Assembly: GCA_026119935.1 (NCBI GenBank)
Contig: JALRMH010000022.1
Coordinates: forward strand, 558,001 to 622,000
Direction of reading: 5' to 3'
Length of the DNA stretch: 64,000 bases
Source of the DNA: Endothia cerciana
Lineage: Eukaryota > Ascomycota > Sordariomycetes > Diaporthales > Cryphonectriaceae
Part shown: positions 47,071 through 58,995 of the stretch, piece after piece
Layout of the letters: each line of letters begins with the position of its first letter
Position numbering within the stretch: position 1 is the first letter of the stretch
The notes under the pieces: generated by a model
Told to the model about the DNA's origin: nothing
Databases searched by the model: none
The model's input: the letters and a program-made list of their open reading frames with translations, nothing else
Made by a program: the position numbers and the translations under genes

Positions 47071-48786
47071 ATGGGCTCCAAATCAGCTTCCGGGGGCGGT
47101 GACATCTCCATCCCTCCCTTTGCTGCCACTGCTGTCGACGACATCCCCGGGATATGCGCTACCGTCCGCGACACCTTCCGCACCCTCAAGACCAAGGACC
47201 TGGAGTACCGCAAGGTCCAGCTGCGCAGGCTGTACTGGGCCGTCAAGGACCACGCGCCCCAGATAGAGGAGGCCATGATGCGCGACCTGCGCAAGTCCCG
47301 GTACGAGACCGTCTTCACCGAGATCGACTGGGTCATGAACAACTGCATCTTCATGCTCAGCCACCTCGACAAGTGGGCCAGGGACGAGCCCCTCGGCAGC
47401 CCCCACGTCCCCCTCCACTTCAGGCCCAACAACGTTCGCATCCGCAAGGAGCCGCTGGGCGCTGCTCTGGTCATCAGCACCTACAACTTCCCCCTGATGC
47501 TCAGCCTGGATCCTGTCATCGGCGCCATCGCTGCGGGGTGTACCGCCGTCCTCAAGCCGTCCGAGGGCGCCCCCAACGTCGCCTCCGTCCTCGTGGAGAT
47601 CTTCGACAAGGCCCTGGACCCTTCCGCCTACCGCGTGATCAACGGCGCCGTCGAGGAGACCACCGCGCTGCTCGACCAGAAGTGGGACAAGATCTTCTAC
47701 ACCGGCAGCGCCCAGATCGCACGCGTCATCAGCAGGAAGGCCGCCGAGACCCTGACCCCCGTGTCCCTCGAGCTGGGCGGCCGCAACCCCGCCTTCGTCA
47801 CGCGCAACGCTGACCTCAAGCTGGCCGCGAGGCGACTGCTCTGGGCCAAGACGCTGAACGCCGGCCAGGTCTGTCTGTCCCAGAACTACGTCCTGGTCGA
47901 GCGGGAGGTTCTGGGCGACTTCATCGAGGGCCTCAACGCTGCCTTCCGCGAGTTCTTCCCCAACGGCGCCAAGGACAGCCCCGACCTGTCCCGGGTGATC
48001 AACGAGCGCCATTTCCTGAGGATGAAGGGCATGGTGGACGAGAGCAAGGGGAAGATCGTCGTGGGTGGCGATATGGACCAGTCTCGGCTGTTCATCGCGC
48101 CCACTGCGGTCCTGGTCGACTCCGTTGATGACAGTATGATGGCACAGGAGTCGTTCGGCCCCCTCTTCTCCATCATGCCCTTTGACACCCTGGGCCAGGC
48201 CATCGAGATCGCCAACAGGGTCGACCCCACCCCTCTGGCCCTGTTCGGCTTCGGCACCAGGGACGAGTTCAGCAAGCGTATGGTTTTTCCGTTTTTTTTT
48301 TCCTTCTTTTTCCTTCTTTCTCTTTTGCTTCTTCTTTCTTACCGGCATATCTGGACATCGAAGCTCACGAGACACACAGTGATCCACTCCGTCACCTCAG
48401 GCGGCGCGACCTACAATGACTCCTTCATGCACGGCTCGATAAACAACGTGCCCTTCGGCGGCGTGGGCCAGTCCGGCACGGGCGCCTACCGCGGCAAGGC
48501 CTCGTTCGACACGTTCACGCACTTCCGCACGCTCGCCGACACGCCCAGCTGGGCCGAGGGCGGCCTGCGCGTCCGCTACCAGCCGTACGACTGGAGCCAG
48601 CTCAAGATCATGCGGTGGATGTCCCACAAGGCTCCCGACTTCGACCGCGACGGCAAGGTGACGCACGGTGTCGGCTACTGGGTGAAGTTTGTGCTGGGCC
48701 TCGGCACAGCGAGCAAGAAGAGTGCGTTGCTGAGGTGGTTGGTGGTTGCGCTGTCGTGGTATTATCTAACCGTGCGAAGTGGCTGA
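47071..48786 (+). CDS. fatty aldehyde dehydrogenase, C-terminally membrane-anchored (HFD1-like)
   Basis: It oxidises long-chain or other fatty aldehydes to acids with NAD(P)+, a class 3 ALDH. Exons 47071-48277 and 48380-48786 (537 residues). The intron (GTATGG...ACACAG, 102 bases, very T/C-rich) joins FSK to LIHSVTSGGATYNDS. Catalytic features: Asn139 in STYNFPL, nucleotide-binding FYTGSAQIAR, general base Glu234 in SLELGGRNP, nucleophile Cys268 in NAGQVCLSQNY, and ESFGPLFSI. The VPFGGVGQSGTGAYRGKASFDTF block typical of class 3 enzymes follows. The C-terminus ends in a single hydrophobic segment (RWLVVALSWYYLTV) with two basic residues before it, so a tail anchor in ER, peroxisome or lipid-droplet membrane is likely. 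Very strong GC3 codon bias suggests high expression. It also creates a spurious 434-codon antisense ORF. Confidence 0.94.
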   Translation: MGSKSASGGGDISIPPFAATAVDDIPGICATVRDTFRTLKTKDLEYRKVQLRRLYWAVKDHAPQIEEAMMRDLRKSRYETVFTEIDWVMNNCIFMLSHLDKWARDEPLGSPHVPLHFRPNNVRIRKEPLGAALVISTYNFPLMLSLDPVIGAIAAGCTAVLKPSEGAPNVASVLVEIFDKALDPSAYRVINGAVEETTALLDQKWDKIFYTGSAQIARVISRKAAETLTPVSLELGGRNPAFVTRNADLKLAARRLLWAKTLNAGQVCLSQNYVLVEREVLGDFIEGLNAAFREFFPNGAKDSPDLSRVINERHFLRMKGMVDESKGKIVVGGDMDQSRLFIAPTAVLVDSVDDSMMAQESFGPLFSIMPFDTLGQAIEIANRVDPTPLALFGFGTRDEFSKRMVFPFFFSFFFLLSLLLLLSYRHIWTSKLTRHTVIHSVTSGGATYNDSFMHGSINNVPFGGVGQSGTGAYRGKASFDTFTHFRTLADTPSWAEGGLRVRYQPYDWSQLKIMRWMSHKAPDFDRDGKVTHGVGYWVKFVLGLGTASKKSALLRWLVVALSWYYLTVRSG

Positions 48787-48962
48787 GTGAGGACACCATT
48801 TCCTGTTCCTCTTCAGGGCGTCAATATTTCCTTATAGTACGGCTACTCTCCCTTGGTGTATCTCATCATCCTGTCCGGACCGCTGCCTCGTGCGTCTCCG
48901 GAAATTACGGTTCTGAAAGTGGCTGCATTTCGACACGACACAGGCGCGCTTCCCATTCGGCC

Positions 48963-48986
48963 ATATATATATATATATATATATAT
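48963..48986. repeat. (AT)n microsatellite
   Basis: About twelve AT units just downstream of the aldehyde dehydrogenase stop codon. Confidence 0.9.
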
Positions 48987-49424
48987 TGACCACGGTATGC
49001 ATTTGTACATTACTGGCATCGGGATGGATGAAGCCAGGAAGCTAAATAACCGAGAATGATCGTCAGAACCGCTGGTATATGGCATTGATAAGGGGGATCA
49101 TGTAAAAATGAGACGATAGCGAATGAAAATCACGTCTGGTTGGGAAAAGGGGGGGGGGGCGACGTAGCATTCAGGCTGCTTGTGCAAATGCGATTCCTCG
49201 ACAACTCCCTTTTTAAGATGAACAAACTTCCTTGTCAGCGACCTGAGGCCCTTGGGATTCACCACCGCGCTGCTTGGGTTGAATTTTGGGTCGAGTGAGA
49301 CTCGGTGGGGCGGGTTTACTCATATAGCTCGTCGTCCTGTGCGTGGGAGCAAGTCTGCTTAGAGTGGATAGGTCACCTGCCACCTTCTGCAGAAGGGCAT
49401 AACTGTAATTTTTGCAGCGTTGAG

Positions 49425-49428
<4 letters not shown>

Positions 49429-49461
<33 letters not shown>
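49429..49461. repeat. (CT)n microsatellite
   Basis: About sixteen CT units, 33 bases before the beta-glucosidase stop codon on the other strand. Confidence 0.9.
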
Positions 49462-49463
<2 letters not shown>

Positions 49464-49493
49464 CTTCTTTGATACTTTCATGTACGTGACAAC

Positions 49494-52180
49494 CTAGATG
49501 CCACTCCACCAGAACGTCTCGGGCACTTTGAATGACCCTGTCACGGCCTTGCCCTCCTTCACCTCACTGCTGTCGCTCACAATCACCTCGTACTCGCCCT
49601 CCTCAACACACCACTTGTTCCTCTCCTCGTCGAAATAGCTAGCGGCATACTTGGTCTCCATCTCGATCCTGGCCTCCTGCGTCTCGCCCGGCGCGACCTC
49701 CACCTTGGCGAAGCCCTGCATCTCCTTGGGCGGCCTGTTGACCTTGGCCTTCTGCTTGGGCGCGACGTAGACCTGGACCACCTCCGCGCCCTTGGCCCTG
49801 CCCGTGTTCCTGACCTCGACGCTCACCGAGAGCCTGCCCCCGCTCTCGGACACCTGCAGCCCGCTGAACTCGAACGTCGTGTAGCTCAGCCCGTGCCCGA
49901 AGGGGAACAGCACCGCCCTCTCCGCGAACTCGTAATACCGGTAGCCTACGTAGACGTCCTCGCCGTAGATGGTCCTGCCCCCCTCCGTCCTGAAGTTGAG
50001 GAACGCGGGGTTGTCCTGGACCCTCTCGGGCCAGCTGAGGCTCAGCCTGCCGCTGGGGTTGGCGTCGCCGAAGAGCACGTCCGCGATGGCGTTCCCGGTC
50101 TCGTTGCCGCCGTACCACGCCTGCACGATGGCGCCGACCCGGCGCGCCCAGGGCATCCGGACCGGCGTGCCGGACTGGTTGACGACCACCGTGTTCCCGT
50201 TGGCCGCCGCGACCGCCGCGACCAGCTCGTCGACGCCCGGCGGGAGGTCCATGCCCGCGCGGTCGGAGCCCTCCGTCTCCCAGTCCGCGTTCAGGCCGGC
50301 GCACACGATGACCTGGTCGGCGCCCCGCGCCAGCTCCGCGGCGCGCCGGATCTCCGCCGCCGGGTCGACCACCTTGCACCCGCCGATGCGCAGCGCGCCC
50401 GAGCCGAAGAGGACCTGGCCCCCGCGGAGCTTGGAGGTGGCGGCGGAGCCGAACTGGACCTTGAACCTGTACGTCTCGCCCCTGCGCACCCGCAGCCGGC
50501 CCTTCTCCTCCACCGTGCCCTGGTTGAAGAAGGTGTCGCCGGCCGTCTGCCGGGTGTCGTTGTCCACGACCAGCTCGCCGTTGCAGAAGAGCTTCGCCGT
50601 GCCGACCACCACCAGCGACAGCTCCCACGTGCAGTCCTCATCTGCGACGAAGGAGCCCTCGAAGTCGGCGTACCACTTGGCCGAGGTGATCTTCGGGTTG
50701 TAGTAGTCGACCAGCAGGAGCTCCGTCTTGTCGATCTCGACCTCGTCGACAGGCCTGCGGTCGGGGTTGTCCGAGGGGTGCTCGTTGTACGCCGTCATGG
50801 TCATCCCGGGCTTGCCGGAGAGGGACTTCACCGAGAGGCCGAGCAGGGGCAGCATCCTGTGCGAGTACTGCCCGATGGCGTAGCCCGGAGGCGAGGACAG
50901 CTTGGCCGAGATGCCGTCGAAGGGCGTCACGGCATAGAAGGCGGCGAGGGACGCGGAGCCGCCGCCATGGTAGGCTGCGATCTTGGCGTTGGGGCCGATG
51001 ACCACGGTCTGGACGATACGTCAGTCCCTATCCCAGGGAGGGCAGATATCTGCCCGGATCAGGCTATCTTTTTTTTTTTCTTCCCTTTTTTTCCTTACCT
51101 TCTTGTCTTTCTTCAGCGGCAGGATCCCGCCCTCGTTCTTCAACAGCACGATCGACTCGCAGCCGATCTTTCTCAGCAGCGCCGCCGTCTCGGGGGTATC
51201 CTCCGCCCTCTCCTCCTGGCCCTCCTTGACCCCGGAGGCGGCACACGTCTTCACGAACTCCAGCACCGTCCTCGCCCTCTCGTCGAGCTCGTGCCGCCTG
51301 ACCTTCTCCGTCTCCACGGAGAACTTGAGCGGCTCGCCCCTGAACCTCGGCGGGCCGGGCATCTCCAGGTCCAGGCCGGCGTGCACCGCCTCGAGCGTGC
51401 TGTACGTGCCGAACCAGTCGCTCATGACCAGGCCGCGCCAGCCCCACTCCCGCCGCAGGAGGTCGTCCAGCAGCCGCCCGTTCTGGCTGCACCAGGCCCC
51501 GTTGACGGCGTTGTAGGCGGTCATGAAGCTCCCCGGCCGGGCGTCGCGCACGGCGATCTGGAAGGGGCGGGCGTAGATCTCGCGCAGGGCGCGCTCCGTG
51601 ACGACGGCGTCGGTCCCGTTGCGCTTGTGCTCCTGGTCGTTGCACACGAAGTGCTTGATGGTCGCCTGGACGCCGGTGCTCTGGATCCCGCGGACGAGCG
51701 CCGCGGCGCCCAGGCCCGCGAGCACGGGGTCCTCGCCGAGGGACTCGAAGCCCCGCCCGCCCAGCGGCGAGCGCTGCATGTTGATGGTCGGGCCGAGGAT
51801 CACGTGGGCGCCCTTGGACTTGGCCTCGCCGCCCATCTTGACGCCCGCCTCGTGTAGCAGGGGCAGGTTGAAGGTCGCGCCCAGGGCGGTCCCGCAGGGG
51901 AAGCAGGCGGCCTTGGTGCCGTTGAAGAACCTTGTTTTTGAGGGGGGGCGGGGCCTCCGGTTCAGCATCTCACCGTCCTCGTGGGAATTCATGTGTGGGC
52001 TTTGCCCGCGGGTACTCACTTGGTCCCTCTCACCCCGTTGGGGCCGTCTGAGAGGCGCAGCGAGGGGATGCCATGTTTGGGGAGGCCCTTTGTGTGCCAG
52101 AAGTCGATGCCGGACAGGAGGTCGCACTTCTCGCCGTCTGAGAGCTTCTTCAGGACCTCTTCCACGTTGATGTCCGCCAT
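49494..52180 (-). CDS. GH3 beta-glucosidase with PA14 domain, probably intracellular
   Basis: It hydrolyses terminal beta-glucosides such as cellobiose. Exons are 52020-52180, 51099-51930 and 49494-51008 (835 residues), introns of 89 and 90 bases. There is no signal peptide (MADINVEEVLKKLSDGEKC), which places it with the intracellular fungal enzymes of about 840 residues. The GH3 N-domain shows LRLSDGPNGVRG (substrate-binding Asp), SPLGGRGFESLGEDP, KHF, and the nucleophile Asp225 in VMSDWFGTYST. The GH3 C-domain starts with ESIVLLKNEGGILPL and TVVIGPNAKIAAYHGGGSASL. A PA14 insert of about 140 residues follows (KWYADFEGSFVADEDCTWELSL). The C-domain then resumes (VIVCAGLNADWETEGSDRAG), and a fibronectin type III-like end (LFPFGHGLSYTTF, VEVRNTGRAKGAEVVQVYV) closes the protein. 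Strong GC3 bias gives a spurious 654-codon antisense ORF. Confidence 0.95.
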
Positions 52181-53475
52181 CTTGTCTCAACCCGCTCCTG
52201 GCCGTCCGGAATAATATGATATAGACAGCTCCCTCACGCGGTCACGTCCTTTCTACTGCAAGAGGGGACAAACAAGAACAGAGGGCAGTGTGGGAGGAGG
52301 ACGGGGGACACGGCGATACGAGGTAGCACGGTTTGGGCAGAGGGGACCGACGTAACGTATCGGCGAGGGGGACTCGTGTCAGTTACTTATAGCTATCGTA
52401 GTACCACCTACATACCTACCACTTAGTAAATAACGGTGAGGTGACGTCCTCCCGGGGGGGGGGGGGGGAGAAGGTGAGAGAGGGACCCTGGCGGTGCCTG
52501 GAATGGAGCTACTATGCAACACCTACCCACCCACCCTCTCGAACCGCTGGCGTGCGCAGTGCGACCGGGAATCCGATGCGCTCTGCATCTCGTGCCTGAA
52601 TATCAACTCGGCCGCAAGCCGGGCCATCCTCGGTACCACTACCGTCACAATCTGCCTGCAGCTCCCCGCGTCCCACTTCAAGCGGGCGGGACCAGGCTGT
52701 GCCCCTACTTGGGAACCTGGGGGCCCTCATCCGCAACCAACCCCCCCCCTCCCCCCAAAAAGCTATGGGGCCATCAGAGGTCGTCCACAACATGCTTTAC
52801 ATCCGTGAGGGAAGGGGAAACAAGGGGATTAAAAGGTGGAGCCGAGGTTTACCCAGCTCCCGAACTTTCACCGGGCGTGCGACGCTAGGACCGCCGTGCC
52901 GCCTGCGGTGGTTCTGGCTGTTAATTATCCAGGCGGCCGAACCGAATGGCGCGAGGAGATCGTGATGTTCGTCGGGCCTGTCATCTTTTAATCTGGCTGT
53001 GGACAGAGGCGAACCTGACATCTGCTGTGTTCAGTCCGGGATGCAACCACCCCTCGAGCGCGCGGTCTGGGGGAGGGACACTTCCTCCAGTCGGGTCGCC
53101 CGGCTGAATGCGTCTGCTGCAGGCGCTGCAGATGTCTTCATGCGAAGGAGGCTGAACTCTGTGGTTCAGGTGCGGCCAGACTGCTGTTCTAGTTCCGTCG
53201 GGTGAAGACGAACCCCTCTTGTTGTTAATTTCCACACACCGCTTTCGTTGAGACCAACAAATTTTGCAGGATTCCTAATTTCGTTACCCAGACATCGAGG
53301 CCCTCTATCTCCATGCGTATTCATCATCGATTCCTCGTATCCATCATCGAACCCTGCGAGGGCGAAGGTCAGGGAGACACACAAACCAGGCACTGTCGCC
53401 GAAGATGGCCCAGACGCCGAGAACATACAAGACTGGTCAACAGGCCATATAAAACACAGCGCAAGCAGATGATGA
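52181..53475. other. intergenic with G and C runs
   Basis: A G15 run lies at 52454-52468 and C-rich runs at about 52741-52756. Short ORFs occur, but no gene is supported. It includes the beta-glucosidase promoter and the 3' side of MCM2. Confidence 0.5.
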
Positions 53476-56263
53476 TCAAGCCGTAACGGCAGCTGGCCGC
53501 CCGCCGCGGCCAGTAGCACCTCCAACCCTCCGCTGGCCTGCACTCGGCCTGGCCAGTGTGTATTTGGCAAACGCACGTGCCAGGGCCTTCTTGCAGCTGA
53601 CCTTCTGGCTGCCAACGAAGCTCTCAATCGTGACGGCGATGGCCCGATCGATGTCCTGCGTCGTGATGTAGTCTGCCAGGCGCATCCGGCAAAAGGCCTC
53701 GCTAATGCGGATGATGGCTTCCAAGTGACGTACCTGAGGGAAAGCCTCGTTAGCTTATTGTTTTTCACAACTCCAAGTAAGGGGAGGGTATGTGGCAGCT
53801 TACGGTGATGGGGTAGGCACCAGTGGCCAGGGACTCTCTACGCATGTCCGCAAAGAGACGTGCGATCTTGTCCTCGTCCATATTGCCCAGCTTGGGCGTG
53901 CAGTGCTCACGCGCCCAGAGGATATACTTCCTGAGCAGCTCCTGCGGGATCTCGCCCTCTTTGGAGGGGGCTGTGGCAGACTTGGCTGTGGCCTGAGTCT
54001 CGGTTGCCTGAGTATCAGCCTCGACATCCATTGAGTCGTCCTGTGTTTTCTGTGAGTTCATAGACGGGTGGCTGCGGCTGTGCGATCCGACGATGAAGCG
54101 CGCCAGGCGCTCGTCCTCCGACGGATCGACAGTGTCGCGGACAACGCAGAGAACATCGAAACGGGACAGGATAGGCTCAGTCAGTTCCACGTTGGCGGAG
54201 AAGGGAATGGTCGAGTTGTATCGTCCACCGATCGGGTTCGCGGCCGCGATGATACCGCAGCGAGCCTGCAGGGTCGTGACGATACCAGCCTTGGAGATGG
54301 AGATGGTCTGCTGCTCCATGGCCTCGTGGATAGACGTACGGTCCTGGTCGTTCATCTTGTCAAATTCGTCGATAAGGCAAGTGCCCTTGTCGGCAAGCAC
54401 GAGAGCACCACCCTCAAGGGTCCATTCGCTGGTCAGAGGATCGCGACGGACACTGGCCGTCAGGCCGACAGCGCTGGCGCCCTGACCAGTGGCGAAGACA
54501 GCTCGATGGGCAGTCTTTTCGACATATTTAAGTACTTGAGACTTGGCGGTACCAGGGTCACCCAGAAGAAGGACATTGATGTCACCCCGGACGTGGTGGG
54601 CGCCTTTGCTTGTCTTTGCAACACCGCCGAACAGGGAGAGGGCGACTGCGGTCTTGATATCTGTGTGGCCGTAGATGCTGGGTGCGATCGAGTTGATGAT
54701 CTTGTCGATGATCTGTGGGTCTCGCGACAGAGCGCGGATCCCGTGCTCGTCCTCCTCGGTAAGTCTAAACCCGGCAAGCTGGTCATGGGTCTTCACCACG
54801 TTGTTCGCCTCGAGGATGGTCGCGAAGACAGGGAAACCGTTTCGGTTGTTTAGCTGGGCATCGTAGTTGTTTCGATATATACCAGTGACTTCGATCTCCT
54901 CACCAGGCTTGGCCTTGTCGATCAGGTCCCAGAGTAGAATGACCTCCCTGTGACGGGGCAGACGACCAGCAGGGACTGTACCAGGCGACTCCTGCAGGGT
55001 CAGCCTCTGGTAGTTGCGGTAAACTGTCTTCTCAGAGTTGAGGGTGAACGGACCACGTGACTGGCAGTTCTGGCAGTACGTGATCTTGATCTCGACGTTG
55101 GACTCCTGCTGGAAAGGACCCAGTGTGACGCCGCACTTGTTGCAGTCGACCTTGACGTATTTCAGCTGTGGGAACACCCCGGAACGCCGGGTGACCACAC
55201 CAGAGACTCGGACCAAGCTGTTGAGGTGTTGCTGTCGAAGCTGGCGCAGGGTATAGTTGAGGGGCAGATCGTAGATGCGCACGTGGATCTCGGCATGGAT
55301 TCGCTCGTAGTCGGGGTAGTGCAGAAGGACGACGTCCATGGCAACCTCGTCAAACAGCTTGAGCATCTCAGCAGGAGCATTAGCCAGGAAGAAGGCCAGA
55401 ATGGCCTTCTCGGACGCCAATTCCTGGTATGAGACCTCGAGGGACTCGGCATTGATCTCACCAAGCGTTCGGATACGGTTGCCATAGACAGACAGGCCGT
55501 TGTCGTCCGTGAACTCGGTGAGGAAGGACTTGAACTCGCGCTTGACGGATCGCTGGACGTTTGTTTGCGAGACCCAATCAGTGATGTTTGACGACTTGAC
55601 GTCTCGCAGTGCTTCTAGGGAGAGCTCCTCCTCCATGATGTCGCCGTCCATATCCTCGTCCGGGTCTTCATCATAACGATGACGGCGGCGGCGAGGCTGA
55701 GCGGTCAAGTCGACATCGCCCTCCTCATCTAGACCATCGTCGAGGAAGATACGCGGCAGACCCCTGCGGGCCACCTCGCGGTCTCTGCGGTTCAGTTGCG
55801 CCTCGAGTCTCCGTCTCTCGGCGATGTTCATGTCCTGGTATTGCCCCTCATCGTCGAGGTCGATCCCTTCGTACTCGTCATTGGCGTCTCTCTCGCGGTA
55901 ATCGTGCTCGAATCCCTCTCGGAAAAGATCGACATCATCCTCCGCCATCTCGTCAAGGTCGTCAATGTCATCCTGAACCACAGCCTCTTCCTCAATGTCG
56001 TCATCGTCATCACCACCATGGGCAATGTTGAAGGCCGGAGGAGAGGAGGGCATGGGGCTAGAAGCCCGACCAACGGAGGACGACATATCATCACCGGCCC
56101 CACGAGAACGCTTCAAGCCCGACCGAGGTGCCGTTCCGCGGTTAGCAGAGGCTGGATTGTCTCGCAGAGGGGAGCTGTAAGTTCGGAGTTTCAGTCAGTC
56201 CCGACGGGCATCTCATGCAGATGGAGGAATAAATCTGTTGACTTTGAAATAGACGCACCTCAT
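53476..56263 (-). CDS. mcm2: DNA replication licensing factor MCM2
   Basis: A subunit of the Mcm2-7 helicase loaded at replication origins in the nucleus. Exons are 56259-56263 (only ATG AG), 53804-56174 and 53476-53733 (877 residues), introns of 84 and 70 bases. The five-base first exon gives MS, then SPLRDNPASANRG, the usual fungal MCM2 start. An acidic N-terminal tail (DDDDDIEEEAVVQDDIDD), the histone-binding part of MCM2, comes first. Then ESLEVSYQELASEKAILAFFLANAPAEML, a Zn finger (CNKC...CQNC), the AAA+ Walker A GDPGTAKSQVLKYVEK, Walker B CLIDEFDKMNDQDRTSIHEAMEQQTISI, the arginine finger SRFDVL, and a C-terminal winged-helix region (RHLEAIIRISEAFCRM) formed across the last intron. It is divergently transcribed from the UBR7 gene; cell-cycle promoter elements lie upstream. 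Confidence 0.97.
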
Positions 56264-56796
56264 TGTGTTGGCTGGTGGTATGACCTGATATGTTCAGTGC
56301 CAGTTCAGATGGTTCACCGAAAAGAGACGGGCTTCTGAAGAAGGAATGTGGTGACAACGGAAAAAGACTTGGGTTGCCTGGAGTTTGGGAGCTTGCAAGA
56401 ATGGGGCCAATTTACGCGAACGCGCTTCTCCCAGACCGTGTCCGCGGTGGACGCGTTTGACCATATCTCACTGCTCAGCTGTGATTGCGGGGCGCGACTT
56501 ATCTAGCGCGCAGGGACCGGCTGCTCAGTCTGTCTGCGCTGAGACAAGATTTTAGAGTGGTTCTTTGGCGCGTTTTCCCTCTGACAGCCGGGGTGGGCCT
56601 TCAGCTGCACCCTGGCCCACCGAGGGTCACCAAGCACACGTCCAGCGACGCGGCTTGCAGCATCACGGTATTTTGGATACTATTTTCCAGGTCTAAGAAA
56701 ATCTCAGATCTGTATCGCATTCTCATCCTCAGCGCCGCGGTTTTCCAACTCACACTTCTAGAGAATCCACACAGCACTCACTCACTGGTCGCCACG
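56264..56796. promoter_or_regulatory. bidirectional promoter with MCB/E2F-type elements
   Basis: The 533-base spacer lies between the ATGs of mcm2 (-) and ubr7 (+). It contains ACGCGT at 56451-56456, an exact MluI cell-cycle box. It also contains ACGCGAACGCGC at 56414-56425 and TTTGGCGCGTTTTCC at 56564-56578, both of the MBF/E2F type. In fungi such boxes drive G1/S expression of MCM genes; that they act here is an inference from position and sequence. Confidence 0.6.
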
Positions 56797-58544
56797 ATGG
56801 ATCCTCCAACAGCGCCCGTCGTTGACACTTCCACTGGAGCTGGGCAAGTCCCAGCCTTGACCCGTCGCGACAGCTCCTCACAGCAGTCTGACGGTTCTCA
56901 GACCGCGGCCGAGTGGGTGCGACCCTCTAGAAAACATGATCTGGCATGTACTGACGCGACATCAGCATTATCCGCGACCAGATGCAGCTCGAGGCCGATG
57001 CCCGCGAAGCATTGCCCTACGTGAGTCCCCCGCCTCTTTCCACTTGCGCTTGTCCCTCGCGGCGTTGCTAGTTGCTCACACGACCGCAGAGCATCGAACA
57101 CTGTACCAAAGAGCTCGGCCCTCTCCGTCAGAGCGTCTTCTCCTGCCTCACCTGCAACCCTCCCCCCAAGAATGCTGCCGACCCGTACAATGCTGCCGGT
57201 ATCTGCTACGCGTGCTCCGTGCAGTGCCACGGTGAGCACCAGCTCGTCGAGATATTCAACAAGCGCAAGTTCACGTGCGACTGCGGCACGAAGCGTCTGC
57301 CGGCGGCGAGTCCGTGCTCCTTGCGCCTGAACCCATCGACCAACAGCCGCGGCGGCGTGCATTCGGAGGAGCCCAGCGCAACCAACAAGTACAACCAGAA
57401 CTTTCGCAATCGCTTCTGCGCATGCGAGTGTGATTATGATCCGTTCCAACAGAAGGGCACAATGTTCCAATGTCTGGGCCTGGGCACACACGAGACAGGA
57501 GGCTGTGGCGAGGATTGGTACCACCCCGGCTGTGTGGTAGGGCTTGGTCCGGATTGGCTAGAGAGGGCGGAGGGCAAAAAGATCCAGAGGCCCGCGGGAC
57601 CCGAGAACGGAGCGCTTCCATCAATATCTGAAGATGCAGAGGCAGTCGCTCCGAATGGCAACGATACGCCAGCCGATAGGAACGAGGCCGCCGAGGGTGG
57701 AGACGATGAGCCCAACCCGCCAGGATTCCCCCAAGACGACGAGTTCGAGACTTTCATCTGCTTCAAGTGTGTCGATGCACACCCCTGGATCAAGCGCTAC
57801 GCTGGAACTCCTGGATTCCTTCCGCCAGTGTTCCGTAAGACTGAGGGGGATACGGAACAGCTACCTGCTGTCGAGGATGCTGCTGGTGACCCGAACTCAA
57901 AGAAGCGCAAGGCCGGTGACGATGAGCCTGAAGATTCCCACGAGCCAAAGAGGCTCAAGGACGAGGCGAAAGGTGCCGACAACGTCGAGGTCGAGGCACC
58001 AAGTGAGGCACAGCCAAAAGCCGAGGCCGACGACGGGGTATTCGCCGTGGAGGGTGAAATCACGTCCGAGGAGAACGAACCCGAGGCCTGCAAATCCGGT
58101 ATCCTGCCCCCTGCGAACAAAGGAACCTTCTCCATCTTTTGCACGGAGTCGTTTAGAGACCGATTCTGCCGGTGCGCGAAGTGCTTCCCAGACCTGGCGG
58201 CCCACGCGCAGCTGCTCGAGGAAGAAGAGATCTACGAGCCGCCCATCTCAGAGGAGGGCTCTGAGAACGGTGGCTCGACGCACGGCAGCGGTAGTCTGTA
58301 CGAGCGCGGCGAGAGCGCACTGCGGAACGTGGACCGGGTGCGCGCCATCGAGGGCGTCATGGCATACAACCAGCTCAAGGATAAGCTGAAGCCATTCTTC
58401 CAGCAGTTTGCGGAGAGTGGTCAGGCCATCTCTGCAGAGGACATCAAGGAGTACTTTGCGAAGCTGCGTGGTGATGATGAGGCCATCAAGGAGGCCGGTG
58501 AGAGTGCGAAGTCGGACAACCGAAAGGAGCAGCCGGGTTATTAA
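56797..58544 (+). CDS. UBR7/Mlo2-type putative E3 ubiquitin ligase (zf-UBR + PHD-like)
   Basis: Exons are 56797-56912, 56966-57020 and 57090-58544 (541 residues), introns of 53 and 69 bases in the first part. The N-terminus is short and Ser/Gln-rich, with IIRDQMQLEADAREALPY leading into the UBR box (about residues 70-150: CLTCNPPPKNAADPYNAAGICYACS, then CHGEHQLVEIFNKRKFTCDCGTKR). A PHD-like Cys/His cluster follows (FRNRFCACECDYDP, MFQCLGLG, CGEDWYHPGCVVGL, then FICFKCVDAHPW). A long acidic, disordered segment with a KKRK patch separates this from a final Cys pair (FRDRFCRCAKCFP) and a helical C-terminus (QLKDKLKPFFQQFAESGQ). In yeasts and animals the relatives recognise N-degrons or histone H2B. 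The substrate here is unknown. Confidence 0.92.
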
Positions 58545-58995
58545 GAGGACTGGACCCGACGAACATGGTCATCTTCTTGGTTGGCCTCTGTAATGATTCA
58601 CGAGCTATTGTGTACGATATGGCGGCATACAGTATGGGATTTCAGTCGCGAGAGACAGATGGGTCGGACAGTCAGGTAGTCCGTTGGAAAACAAAATGGA
58701 TATCCCCAAGCCGAATGGCTCCTTTCTCATGAACAACATACAACTATAGTACTACGCCGCTTGGGTTTTCAAGGGCCAAAGTCCCCCGGCCTCGAATGCC
58801 CCAAAGTGAAATGCGACGGCACTGACAGCAATATGAAGCCACTGGTTTTGCCCATCATTCTGTTCTCATTGCCAGTGTATTACCGTCTTCGTCTTTCTAA
58901 CATGGTATCGTGCAACAACTATGCTACATGCAAGCCCTAATGCAATACTCTCGGCCCGGGGTCCCGGATCACACTGTTCCAGTGAACAAACGCAA
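58545..58995. other. convergent intergenic region
   Basis: The 3' untranslated regions of ubr7 (+) and the coiled-coil gene (-). I see nothing else. Confidence 0.5.

Larger units (their letters stand above)
48787..49493. other. convergent intergenic region with microsatellites
   Basis: Lies between the 3' ends of the dehydrogenase and beta-glucosidase genes. It contains an (AT)n tract at 48963-48986 and a (CT)n tract at 49429-49461. No gene is seen. Confidence 0.6.

Noticed and set aside
47083..48387. 434-codon minus-strand ORF over the aldehyde dehydrogenase
   Set aside because: Antisense by-product of codon bias; composition is low-complexity and no motif is present.
49893..51857. 654-codon plus-strand ORF across the beta-glucosidase gene
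   Set aside because: It is an exact antisense shadow of GH3 exons with strong GC3 bias. It is Arg/Ala/Gly-rich with no domain, and crosses the real gene's intron.
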